A stretch of DNA of 64,000 bases, taken from NCBI GenBank assembly GCA_902607435.1, contig CACLJX010000002.1, positions 1 through 64,000 of the forward strand, read 5' to 3'. The notes under the pieces are model-generated. The model was not told the origin of the DNA and did no database searches. It saw only the letters and a list, made by a program, of their open reading frames with translations. The translations under genes and the position numbers were made by a program. Source of the DNA: an uncultured Alphaproteobacteria bacterium. GTDB taxonomy: Bacteria; Pseudomonadota; Alphaproteobacteria; HIMB59; GCA-002718135. This document shows positions 1 through 8,388 of this stretch, one piece after another; position 1 is the stretch's first letter, and the number at the start of each line of letters is the position of its first letter.

Positions 1-11
1 TTATAGATAAA

Positions 12-752
12 ATGGGTAACCGGTATGAGTTGGACAAAGATTATGTTAATAAGCTATATTATCAAACAACAGATAAAAAAAATCAAAGCTTTGTTGATAA
101 TTTGTATAAGCAAATAGCGCAAAGCTTAACTGATGTATCGTCTTTTAATGTTTTAACAATTCTAAAAAAAAGTAAAATAAAAAAAAGTAATTTTATTCCA
201 ATAAGACTCCCACATCATTTATCTGGACATTCAAATATAACTTGGGTCGATGAAGGCGCCTTTAAGACAATATTAAATAACAAAAAAATTAATTCTTTTT
301 TAGATATTGGATGTGGACCAGGGGGCATGGTCTATTTAGCAAAGAAGTTTGGATTAAGATCACTTGGCATAGATGGAGATGATTCAATAGTAAGGAAAAA
401 TCCTGAATTTTTTGAAATTCATGATTTTACCACTGGGCCATTTATATCAAGTGAAACTTATGACTTAGGTTGGAGTGTTGAATTTTTAGAACATGTAGAT
501 GAATCGTTTCAAGAAAATTATTTTCAAGCATTTAAAAAGTGTAAATATGTATTTTGTACACATGCCCCGGAGGGAAAAGGAGGTTACAATCATGTAAATG
601 CTCAAAATATAGATTATTGGTTAAAAGTATTTAAAAGAAATAATTTTGAAATAAATAATAATTTAACTGAAGAAATAAGAAAGGCTAGTACAATCAAGAA
701 AAATTTTATTAGAAATCACGGTATATTTTTTGAGAATAAAAATTTCAAATAA
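12..752 (+). CDS. Class I SAM-dependent methyltransferase (possibly 5'-truncated by window edge)
   Basis: A 246-residue protein with a clear SAM-binding motif I (FLDIGCGPGG, residues 97-106), an acidic loop after strand 2 (GIDGDD, about 119-124) and a later FLEHVDE stretch typical of class I methyltransferases. The substrate is unknown. Its place at the start of a run of glycan-modifying genes suggests a sugar or lipid-linked glycan, which is inference. The frame stays open from the ATG back to base 1, so the true start may lie outside the window. No ribosome binding site is visible in the 11 upstream bases. The fold is clear; the exact role is not. Confidence 0.75.
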   Translation: MGNRYELDKDYVNKLYYQTTDKKNQSFVDNLYKQIAQSLTDVSSFNVLTILKKSKIKKSNFIPIRLPHHLSGHSNITWVDEGAFKTILNNKKINSFLDIGCGPGGMVYLAKKFGLRSLGIDGDDSIVRKNPEFFEIHDFTTGPFISSETYDLGWSVEFLEHVDESFQENYFQAFKKCKYVFCTHAPEGKGGYNHVNAQNIDYWLKVFKRNNFEINNNLTEEIRKASTIKKNFIRNHGIFFENKNFK

Positions 753-802
753 TCCTGGATTGTATAAATATTTGTAATATTTTATTAAAATTGATACTTT
801 TA

Positions 803-1759
803 CTAATTGTTATTAACTATGCATTTTCGAAGTAAAGACCAAATATATCTTTGCCAACTCTCATCAGCTAATTCTTCATTTGTCCATTGGTAAAAGGCAA
901 TGCGATTACACCATCCTTTTCTGTCAGGTTCATGCACATTTTCAATTTCTTTAACAGAATGTTGTGAAACAGGATTTGAAACTGCGCTTTTGCCTAATGC
1001 AATAACAGGAGTGCCATAAAGTGTAGCTTCTACACAGGATATACTGTTATAACACAACAAACACCACGATCTGTTTAAATCTTCATAAAGATCTTTAATT
1101 TTAGAAACCATTACGCGTGGATTATTACCAAAAATATTCATAAGATATTTTGTTGCTGAATTTCCTTTATCTGATGGATGCGGTCTTAAAATAATTTTAC
1201 GATCTGTAACATTTAAAAGTTCTTGGATAGCTAAAGTCATAAAATGAAGATATCCTGGACCAACAAAATTGATTTCGTTTAGTGAAAAATCTGTAGGAAT
1301 TTGTAAAGCAACTAGAATTACATCTCCACGGCGTTTCCAATCATGTACTTTAATATTAAATTGTTGTGCTAGCTGACTCCAACGGTCATAATTTGGGTCA
1401 AAAGGATATATCCCTTTAACAGCACATAAATCATTCCAAGCTAGTCTTGGAAATACGTTAGCTGTATTACTACTATTTCTTGCCATGTCTCTAAGAACTG
1501 TGGCATCTCTCAAAAGAACTGGTTTCCCACTATTAATAGTTTTATCAAAACAAGCTTGTATAGTTGAATTAAATATTTTTTTTTTGCCTCCACATTGAAA
1601 ATATGCGTCAGCTGCAGGAGTCTGATCTGGATGTGTTGTTGTACCTATAATTACCTCATCTTCATCAGTTGATTCCGCCATTTTTTTAAGAAGGTTTAGT
1701 TGCTCTAGTTGATTCTTGCCTTTGTCCCCGTCAAAGTATTGAAAAGCAGCTATAAGCAC
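803..1759 (-). CDS. Capsule-polysaccharide-type transferase (KpsC/KpsS or CDP-glycerol transferase-like fold)
   Basis: A 318-residue protein, convergent with the preceding methyltransferase gene. The C-terminal half has an RPHP motif (192-195) followed by a SISCVEATLYGTPVI block (about 239-253). This pairing is typical of GT-B-like enzymes that use CMP- or CDP-activated donors, such as capsule Kdo transferases and teichoic-acid polymerases. The N-terminal half is not recognised. Base composition is visibly less AT-rich than the flanking genes, which hints at separate acquisition. Donor and acceptor cannot be told from sequence. Alternative: a general polysaccharide biosynthesis protein of unknown activity. 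Confidence 0.55.
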   Translation of the reverse strand: MLIAAFQYFDGDKGKNQLEQLNLLKKMAESTDEDEVIIGTTTHPDQTPAADAYFQCGGKKKIFNSTIQACFDKTINSGKPVLLRDATVLRDMARNSSNTANVFPRLAWNDLCAVKGIYPFDPNYDRWSQLAQQFNIKVHDWKRRGDVILVALQIPTDFSLNEINFVGPGYLHFMTLAIQELLNVTDRKIILRPHPSDKGNSATKYLMNIFGNNPRVMVSKIKDLYEDLNRSWCLLCYNSISCVEATLYGTPVIALGKSAVSNPVSQHSVKEIENVHEPDRKGWCNRIAFYQWTNEELADESWQRYIWSLLRKCIVNNN

Positions 1760-1966
1760 GATAATTCAAACCTTTTATTGAAGTAAATCTGAATTATTAT
1801 AAACATGAAATACAATATTTTATCTTTGAATATTAGTAATATAGGCCTAATTAAATAAATTTAAAATATTTTTTTAAAAATGAATCTTCTAATATTCCAA
1901 ATCAATTATTTAGAATAATATAGTTATGTTTATTATTTTCCTTTTTGCAAACAAATTAATTAAATT

Positions 1967-2689
1967 TTGAGTACTTTAATTTTTCAGATTGATATTGAAG
2001 AGGGTACACAATGGGAGAAAGAAGTATCTATCAATCCTATTAGAAAAATTTTTATTCCTTCTGTAAGAAAATATGCTCAAAAATACGATTATGATTATCA
2101 ACTTATAACAGAAAGTGAATATGTTAAACAGGGTGGGGATTTTCAGTTTTTGCAAACTAAAGAAAAACATTTTTCTTTTGAAAGATACTTTCATTTTGCC
2201 CAAAATTATGAAAATATTGTTTATATCGATAATGATATTTATGCTTTTATTGATGCAAATCCATTGCCAGAAATTACAGGAATTATGAATGTGGCAGAAC
2301 CAGAAGGAAAATCTTCAAATATATTCAGACAATTTCATCAACAAAAATTTGTTAAAAAATACTTTAATTCCGGGGTAACTATGACGCAAAAACATGTAGC
2401 TCATCATTTACAAGAGTATATGCAATGGAGAATGAAAAATAATCTTAAAGCAAAAGGCAAAAATTCAGATAATTCACTATTGAATGAATATATACTAGAA
2501 TATCCTAATTTTTTTACAGAAATTGGCAATGAATGGAATTATATGCCTTTTTTAGAAAATGTTCAAAAAGTGGATCGTCCTAATTTTTTTCATTTTATTG
2601 GTATTTTTGGAAAAAAATATTTATTAGAACTTCAAAAACAAACCAATGATATTCAAAGTATTTTAGAGAATAATATTAGGCACAAATAA
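1967..2689 (+). CDS. Glycosyltransferase-like protein (GT8/GT-A type, DxD motif)
   Basis: A 240-residue protein. Its central YIDNDIYAF segment places a DND triad at residues 88-90, after a hydrophobic strand, as in GT-A glycosyltransferases where DxD binds the metal-nucleotide donor. The region about 130-180 (FNSGVTM, later NSLLNEY) resembles the acceptor half of GT8-like enzymes. The start used is TTG at 1967 and no clear ribosome binding site is seen. The 207 bases upstream are AT-rich, without a recognisable site. The gene is followed on the same strand by other glycan-modifying genes. Sugar and acceptor are unknown. Confidence 0.55.
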   Translation: MSTLIFQIDIEEGTQWEKEVSINPIRKIFIPSVRKYAQKYDYDYQLITESEYVKQGGDFQFLQTKEKHFSFERYFHFAQNYENIVYIDNDIYAFIDANPLPEITGIMNVAEPEGKSSNIFRQFHQQKFVKKYFNSGVTMTQKHVAHHLQEYMQWRMKNNLKAKGKNSDNSLLNEYILEYPNFFTEIGNEWNYMPFLENVQKVDRPNFFHFIGIFGKKYLLELQKQTNDIQSILENNIRHK

Positions 2690-2802
2690 TTATAAAGACC
2701 AAGAACTTTCAAAGAAAGATGTTATAAAAGTTTATTTAATTTTAAATAAATAAAAGAAAATATTTAAAAGATAGATTTCGCATTATAGAAAATTGAATTT
2801 TT

Positions 2803-3492
2803 TTGTTTTTAAAGGTATATCTATTTATTGTGAAAAAAGTAAAAAATTATTATATTCCTGATAATGATAAACATTTTGAGAATTATTTTAATCACTACGA
2901 TCATTATCAAGAAGCTCAACGCAATAGAGCGCTAAGTTTTGTAAAAAAGTGGGACTTGGCAATTGATATTGGTGCCAATATTGGTTTATGGTCAAAAGAT
3001 CTTACAAATTTTTTTGATCAAACTATTTGTTTTGAACCAAATTTAGATTGCTTAGATTACCTAAAAAAAAACATAAATATAGAAAAATCGATAATTTATG
3101 ATTTTGCATTAGGAGATAAAGAAGAAGATAAAATTATTTATTGCCCAGACAATATTGGGGCTTCTTCTTTTATTAATTATACCAAAACTACATATAAAAA
3201 TGATGGCTCAATAATTTATGGCCCATTTCCGAAAAATACAAAAAAAACATTAGTCGAAATAAAAACATTTGATAGTTTTTATTTCGCCAATATTGATTTC
3301 ATTAAAATTGATGTGCAAGGTTATGAATTAGAAGTTTTAAAAGGTGCGGAAAAGACATTAAGAGAGCTATCCCCTATAATATGTATTGAGGAAGAAAATC
3401 CAAAAAACTCAAAATCTTTAAAATTTCTTCAGAGCTTAGATTATAATATTGTTGATGTTATAATCAAAGATTATATTTTAAAGAAAAAATAG
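2803..3492 (+). CDS. FkbM family SAM-dependent methyltransferase
   Basis: A 229-residue protein with the FkbM pattern: SAM motif I IDIGANIG (54-61), CFEPN (about 76-80), a FALGD strand (101-105) and the diagnostic IKIDVQGYELEVLKGAE block (about 167-183). FkbM enzymes O-methylate sugars or polyketides; here the neighbours suggest a cell-surface sugar. The TTG at 2803 has no ribosome binding site. An in-frame GTG at 2830, preceded by AAAGG about 13 bases away, is an alternative start that keeps the whole domain. The family call is firm; the substrate is not known. Confidence 0.82.
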   Translation: MFLKVYLFIVKKVKNYYIPDNDKHFENYFNHYDHYQEAQRNRALSFVKKWDLAIDIGANIGLWSKDLTNFFDQTICFEPNLDCLDYLKKNINIEKSIIYDFALGDKEEDKIIYCPDNIGASSFINYTKTTYKNDGSIIYGPFPKNTKKTLVEIKTFDSFYFANIDFIKIDVQGYELEVLKGAEKTLRELSPIICIEEENPKNSKSLKFLQSLDYNIVDVIIKDYILKKK

Positions 3493-3562
3493 GTGTAAAA
3501 TTTTAATTACTAATGTATTTGTATTTTCAATACATAAAAGTATTAAGTTTTGATTAATAATT

Positions 3563-3570
3563 AAGAGAGG
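3563..3570 (+). promoter_or_regulatory. Ribosome binding site deciding the gmd start
   Basis: AAGAGAGG is a good Shine-Dalgarno sequence, 6 bases before ATT 3577. No ATG, GTG or TTG lies at the proper distance. It is one of few clear ribosome binding sites in the first 8 kb, and it supports translation starting at the ATT rather than at the internal TTG 3760. Confidence 0.6.
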
Positions 3571-3576
3571 TAAATA

Positions 3577-4560
3577 ATTTCTAAAACAGCATTAATTACT
3601 GGAATTACTGGGCAAGATGGCTCATATTTAGCAGAATTACTGCTTAATAAGGGTTATGCAGTTCATGGCATTGTAAGACGTGTAGCATTAGATAATCATA
3701 CACACAGATTATGGAGAATAAAACATCTGTTAAAAAAAATAAATCTTCATAGCGCTTCTTTGGAAAGTTACGCTAGTATTTGTAAAATAGTTAACTTAAT
3801 TAAGCCAGAAGAAATTTACCATTTAGCTGCTCAAAGTTATGTTGATTATTCATTCCAAGATGAATTTACAACTCTAAATACAAATATTAACGGCACACAT
3901 TATATTCTTTCTGCTCTCAAAGAATTTTCTCAAGATTCTAAATTTTACTTTGCAGGATCATCAGAAATGTTCGGCAAGGTAACAACAACTCCACAAGATG
4001 AAAACACTCCTTTTCATCCTCGTTCTGCTTATGGTATTTCTAAAGTCGCAGGTTTTGATTTAACTAGAAATTATAGAGAAGCTTATAATTTACATGCATC
4101 ATCTGGAATCTTATTTAATCATGAATCTCCAAGAAGAGGATTTGAATTTGTAACAAGAAAAATAAGTTTAGCAGCAGCAAGAATTAAACTAGGTTTACAA
4201 AAAAATATTTATTTAGGAAATATTGAAGCCAGAAGGGATTGGGGGCATGCAAAAGATTATGTTGAAGCTATGTGGCTAATGTTACAGCAAAATAAACCAG
4301 ATGATTATGTAGTTGGAACAGGAAAAAATTATGCTGTTCAGGAATTTATAAAAAAAGCATTTGAAATATTAGATTTAAACTATGAACATTATCTTAAAAT
4401 TGATAAAAATCTTTTTAGGCCTAGTGAAGTAAATTTACTTATTAGTAATGCTACTAAAATTCAAAATATAATCAATTGGCAACCAAAAATTACATTTGAA
4501 GAATTAGTTTCTGAAATGGTTTTATTTGATTACAATAGTTTGAAAAATCAATTGAAATAA
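3577..4560 (+). CDS. gmd: GDP-mannose 4,6-dehydratase, apparently with an AUU start codon
   Basis: Converts GDP-mannose to GDP-4-keto-6-deoxymannose, the first step to GDP-fucose, rhamnose or perosamine. The reading frame encodes about 327 residues with the Rossmann motif TGITGQDG (8-15), SSE (128-130) and the catalytic YGISK pair Y152/K156, followed by the HESPRRG segment typical of GMD. The first in-frame ATG, GTG or TTG is a TTG 61 codons in (3760), which would delete the NAD-binding strand. An in-frame stop (3571-3573) leaves only ATA (3574) or ATT (3577) as a start before the domain. ATT sits 6 bases after AAGAGAGG. Either AUU is used, as in infC, or the ATG has mutated. No partner reductase or aminotransferase lies next to it. 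Confidence 0.85.
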   Translation: MSKTALITGITGQDGSYLAELLLNKGYAVHGIVRRVALDNHTHRLWRIKHLLKKINLHSASLESYASICKIVNLIKPEEIYHLAAQSYVDYSFQDEFTTLNTNINGTHYILSALKEFSQDSKFYFAGSSEMFGKVTTTPQDENTPFHPRSAYGISKVAGFDLTRNYREAYNLHASSGILFNHESPRRGFEFVTRKISLAAARIKLGLQKNIYLGNIEARRDWGHAKDYVEAMWLMLQQNKPDDYVVGTGKNYAVQEFIKKAFEILDLNYEHYLKIDKNLFRPSEVNLLISNATKIQNIINWQPKITFEELVSEMVLFDYNSLKNQLK

Positions 4561-4621
4561 TCAAATTAATTTGTGCAATATATAAGTTTGTTAGTATTTA
4601 CATAAAAATAATTTTTAATAT

Positions 4622-6259
4622 ATGGTTATACATAATCCACTAATTACTGATCTTTTTTCCAAAGCTATTAATAGCCAACAAAAAGGTAATTTTGTAGAAG
4701 CTAAATTAATTTACAAAAAAATAATTAAAATTAACCCTAATTTTCCCAATGTTTATTATAACTTAGGTAATATTTTAAAAGATTTAGGAGAATTTGATCG
4801 AGCTATAGATTGTTATCAAAAAGTGATTAAAATTGAGCCTAAGAATGTTAGTGCATTAAATAATTTGGGAGTATTATACCGAGAAATCAAAGAATATCAG
4901 AAAGCTATTTTTTACTTTAATAAAGTGGTTGCTATTAATCCAAACTTAATAATTGTTTATCTGAATCTTGGATATGCTTTTTGGGGTCTTGAAAATCTAG
5001 ATAAAGCAAAATTATATTATAAAAAAGCAATTCAATTAAACTCTTACAATATAGACGCTCATTATAGCTTCATGGAGTTTCTAGAGAAATCTAATAATAT
5101 AAAAGAACTTGATCAAGCAATAGCAACAGCAAAAAGATTTTTAAAAAGTAATCCAATTATAATAATTTTTCAAACATTTTTATTATTTAGAGAAAATCGC
5201 TATTTAGAAGCAAAATTATTATTAGAATCTATTAATATTGAAAAATATCTTAATATTTCACCAGATCAAAAAATTAAATATTATGAGCTATTAGCTATAA
5301 CTTATGATCAAATTAATCAAACTAAAAAGTCTTTCAATTTTTTTTTAAAAGTCAACCAATATGATTCTCAAAAAAATCAAAATATAAAATATGATAAAAA
5401 ACAAATATTAAACGAAATTAATAATAATATAAAATATTTTATACCTAAAAATATTTCAAAGTGGAAAAAAATTAATTTAGTCATTAATGATAATGAGTTT
5501 TCACCAGTCTTTCTGATTGGGTTTCCTAGATCAGGCACAACTCTTTTAGACACGATATTGAGAGGGCATCCTTCGATTAAAATTTTAGAAGAAAAACCCA
5601 TGATAGAAAAAATGAATTTTGATTTTCATAAGTTATTAAATGGTAAATTAGAAAAATTAACTCATATTAATAAAATTCAAATTAGAAAACTTAGAAATAC
5701 CTATTTTGACATTGCAAAAAAATATTTGCGTAATGATATACAAAATAACATGATTGTTATTGATAAACTTCCTCTTAATATAAAAGATGTAGGTTTTATT
5801 TATAGAATTTTTCCTGAAAGTAAGTTTATATTTGTATTGCGGCATCCTTGTGATTCTATTTTAAGTTGTTTTATGAATAGATTTGGAATGAATAAGGCAA
5901 TGATAAATTTTTATACTTTAACTGATGCATCTAATTTTTATGATAAAATTATGATTCTGTGGAAGCAATATAAGACAACATTACCAATAAATTATCACAC
6001 TATAAAATATGAAGATATAGTTGAAAATATAGAGTTTAGTATAAAACCGCTTATTAGTTTTTTTAATTTAGAATGGGATAAATCAATAATCAACTTTCAA
6101 AGGACAGCCCAAAAAAGATCTATCATTAATACGCCTAGTTATAATCAAGTTATTAAGCCAGTTTATACAAAATCAAGTGGAAGATGGAAACGTTACAAAA
6201 AAGAAATGAACATGGCTTATCCAATATTAGAAAAATGGATAAAAGAATTTAATTATTAA
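4622..6259 (+). CDS. TPR-repeat sulfotransferase
   Basis: A 545-residue two-part protein. Residues about 10-160 form tandem 34-residue TPR repeats (PNVYYNLGN, SALNNLGVLY and VYLNLGYAF mark helix A of successive repeats). From about 295 it is a PAPS-dependent sulfotransferase: the 5'-phosphosulfate loop GFPRSGTT lies near 300 and the 3'-phosphate-binding segment VLRHPCDSILSCF near 405. The family transfers sulfate from PAPS to hydroxyls of glycans or proteins. The TPR part probably binds a protein partner or substrate. No signal peptide is seen, so it should act in the cytoplasm. Acceptor unknown. Confidence 0.85.
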   Translation: MVIHNPLITDLFSKAINSQQKGNFVEAKLIYKKIIKINPNFPNVYYNLGNILKDLGEFDRAIDCYQKVIKIEPKNVSALNNLGVLYREIKEYQKAIFYFNKVVAINPNLIIVYLNLGYAFWGLENLDKAKLYYKKAIQLNSYNIDAHYSFMEFLEKSNNIKELDQAIATAKRFLKSNPIIIIFQTFLLFRENRYLEAKLLLESINIEKYLNISPDQKIKYYELLAITYDQINQTKKSFNFFLKVNQYDSQKNQNIKYDKKQILNEINNNIKYFIPKNISKWKKINLVINDNEFSPVFLIGFPRSGTTLLDTILRGHPSIKILEEKPMIEKMNFDFHKLLNGKLEKLTHINKIQIRKLRNTYFDIAKKYLRNDIQNNMIVIDKLPLNIKDVGFIYRIFPESKFIFVLRHPCDSILSCFMNRFGMNKAMINFYTLTDASNFYDKIMILWKQYKTTLPINYHTIKYEDIVENIEFSIKPLISFFNLEWDKSIINFQRTAQKRSIINTPSYNQVIKPVYTKSSGRWKRYKKEMNMAYPILEKWIKEFNY

Positions 6260-6422
6260 TATTGTTTTTAATTTCTACAATAAGAAAAAAATATAATATA
6301 TTTTTTATTAATTTTTTAATAAACAATATTTATTATCTAACTTATTTTGATATTTTATTTTCTTGTAAATTATTTAACAAAGAATATTATTTTAGATTAT
6401 TTTATTTTAAATTAGTCAAAAT

Positions 6423-7184
6423 ATGAACAAAATAAAAGAATATATTATAGACAGAATTTCTTCTTCTACATTGATGAATGATCCTTTTGCACATATGTTT
6501 ATTAAAAATATTTTTCCAAATGATTATTATAAAAATATGCTTTCCAATCTTCCTTTGAAATCAGATTATATTCCTATAATAAAAACAGGATCTGTAACAT
6601 CCAACTATAGTCCGGAAAGATTTGTTTTTAATCTTCTTGATAAAAATAATATTAATAAACTAAATCATAATAAAAAATTATTCCTTAATGAATTGATTAG
6701 CACTCTTTTATCAAAAGAATTATTTATGGCAGTAACAAAAATTTTCTCAACAACAATTGATTATCGTTTAAAAAATCTCACAGAATATGAAAAAGAAAAA
6801 ATTGGCACTACTAATTATAAGTTTTCAATAAGACCCGTTTTAGTAAAAGATTTTACAAAATATAATCTTGGGGCACACACAGACAATGTAGGAAAATTAA
6901 TATCTTTTTTATTTTATTTACCTGCTGATGATACTTTGAGCAATATTGGAACGTCATTATATAAACCTGTTACAGAATTACCGCATGAAACTCATAAATA
7001 TTTTACAGCTGACCAAACTAATAAAAATTTTAAAAAAATTAAAACATGTCCATTTATTGCAAATTCCCTTTTTCTTTTCCCAAGAACTCAATTATCATAT
7101 CATGGGGTTGAAGAAGTTAATATTGATCAAAAAGAAAGAAATATATTACAATTAAATTATTATATAAATAAAAATGATCAATAA
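6423..7184 (+). CDS. 2-oxoglutarate/Fe(II)-dependent oxygenase-like protein
   Basis: A 253-residue protein with the facial triad of 2OG-Fe(II) oxygenases: an HxD pair in GAHTDN (about 150-152), a distal His in SYHGVEEV (about 225), and an Arg about 14 residues later (KERNILQLNYY) fit to hold 2-oxoglutarate. The jelly-roll strands around ISFLFYLP agree. Members hydroxylate proteins, sugars or small molecules. It lies between two sulfotransferase genes, so a glycan or glycan-linked substrate is plausible, but this is inference. The 162 bases upstream are almost pure A/T. Confidence 0.7.
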   Translation: MNKIKEYIIDRISSSTLMNDPFAHMFIKNIFPNDYYKNMLSNLPLKSDYIPIIKTGSVTSNYSPERFVFNLLDKNNINKLNHNKKLFLNELISTLLSKELFMAVTKIFSTTIDYRLKNLTEYEKEKIGTTNYKFSIRPVLVKDFTKYNLGAHTDNVGKLISFLFYLPADDTLSNIGTSLYKPVTELPHETHKYFTADQTNKNFKKIKTCPFIANSLFLFPRTQLSYHGVEEVNIDQKERNILQLNYYINKNDQ

Positions 7185-7297
7185 AAACCATTATGAAACC
7201 AAAAGATTCTAAAGAGAAAATAAAAGTAAAAAATGAAAAATTGCAAGCAATTTACACATATATTAAAATATGAATTATTTAAACGGATTTTATTAAC

Positions 7298-8119
7298 TTG
7301 AAAAAAATAATTTGGATTTCTTCTTATCCCAAAAGCGGCAATACATATGTAAGAGCTTTTCTTGCGCACTATCTTTTTTCTAAAAATTCAATCCTTGACT
7401 TTCATTTATTAAAAAAAATACCAAAGTTTGAAAAAAAAGAAACATTTAATATTGTTTTAAATGCAGAGTTGTTAAATGATAATTTAAATTTATTAAAATA
7501 TTCTTTGGAAGTCCAAAAAAAATTAATCCAAAAATTTGATCAAAAAAAATTAATTTTTAAAACTCATCATTTTTTTGGTACATTAAACAATCATATATTT
7601 ACAGATTCTAATAATACCTTATTATTTATTTATTTAGTAAGAGATCCAAGAGAAATTTTAGTTTCACTTGCAAATTTTAATAATTTATCAATAGATAAGC
7701 AGCTAGAGCATTTTGTTTCAGATAATGTTTTGCGCCAAGCAGAAATAGAGACAATTGTTAATTGGGGATTGCATTATAGATCATGGAAAAGTTTTAAGTC
7801 AGTTCCAAGTCTTTTTTTAAGATATGAAGATATAGTTCAGGAACCATTGAAAAATTTTAGTAAATTAATTTCTTTTCTTGCTAATTATATAAATATTGAA
7901 ATAGATAATGCAGTTATTGAGAAAACTATTGAAATTACAAAATTCGATAAGCTTCAGAATTTTGAAAATAAACATGGCTTTCATGAATCCCCAAATGATG
8001 TTAATTTTTTCCGAACTGGTAAAATAGATAGTTGGAAAGAAAAATTAAATACAAATCAAATAAAAAAAGTTGAAGATACATTTTATGAAAATATGAAAGA
8101 ATTAAAATATTTAAAATAA
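7298..8119 (+). CDS. Sulfotransferase (single-domain, PAPS-dependent)
   Basis: A 273-residue protein that begins almost at the PAPS-binding loop (WISSYPKSGNTYVR, about 5-18) and has the 3'-phosphate-binding segment YLVRDPREILVSL near 112. This is the standard bacterial sulfotransferase layout, without the TPR part of the other sulfotransferase at 4622. The start is TTG at 7298, placed just before the first strand. The gene ends the first glycan block, tail to tail with the purH operon. Acceptor is unknown; a sulfated surface polysaccharide or glycolipid is the simplest reading. Confidence 0.8.
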   Translation: MKKIIWISSYPKSGNTYVRAFLAHYLFSKNSILDFHLLKKIPKFEKKETFNIVLNAELLNDNLNLLKYSLEVQKKLIQKFDQKKLIFKTHHFFGTLNNHIFTDSNNTLLFIYLVRDPREILVSLANFNNLSIDKQLEHFVSDNVLRQAEIETIVNWGLHYRSWKSFKSVPSLFLRYEDIVQEPLKNFSKLISFLANYINIEIDNAVIEKTIEITKFDKLQNFENKHGFHESPNDVNFFRTGKIDSWKEKLNTNQIKKVEDTFYENMKELKYLK

Positions 8120-8129
8120 TTATTTATAT

Positions 8130-8387
8130 TTAATATTCGTTATCTATGTAGATTTCAATTAATTTTTTATTAGTCCGAAATTTAAATTTTTTAATAAACA
8201 TTTCGTCTGTATGATTTATATTTTTTGTAAAAAATTTTGTTAATAGTGTGTTTTTTAACACTCTAATATAATGATCATGATAATTTTTCCTACCGGATTT
8301 TATTTTTGGGTATTTGTTAATTATTTTTGTTAAATATTCTTGATTGTTTATTCTGATTTTTAATAATTTAATTTTTTTTTTCATATT
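8130..8387 (-). CDS. Small basic hypothetical protein downstream of purH
   Basis: An 85-residue, strongly basic reading frame whose ATG (8385-8387) begins one base after the purH stop codon on the same strand. I do not recognise it. It is Lys/Asn/Ile-rich, with a KSGRKNYHDHYIRVLKN core that looks less like random AT-rich translation than the rest. The tight spacing behind purH argues for co-transcription and reality. The composition, and the lack of a ribosome binding site not shared with purH, argue against. It could be a chance frame. Confidence 0.3.
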   Translation of the reverse strand, partial: NMKKKIKLLKIRINNQEYLTKIINKYPKIKSGRKNYHDHYIRVLKNTLLTKFFTKNINHTDEMFIKKFKFRTNKKLIEIYIDNEY

Positions 8388-8388
8388 A

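Noticed and set aside
1976-2203. 75-residue frame on the minus strand
   Set aside because: It lies entirely inside the plus-strand glycosyltransferase gene and has only low-complexity hydrophobic sequence.
3760-4560. Short gmd starting at TTG 3760
   Set aside because: It would lack the NAD-binding motif, which is present in frame directly upstream.
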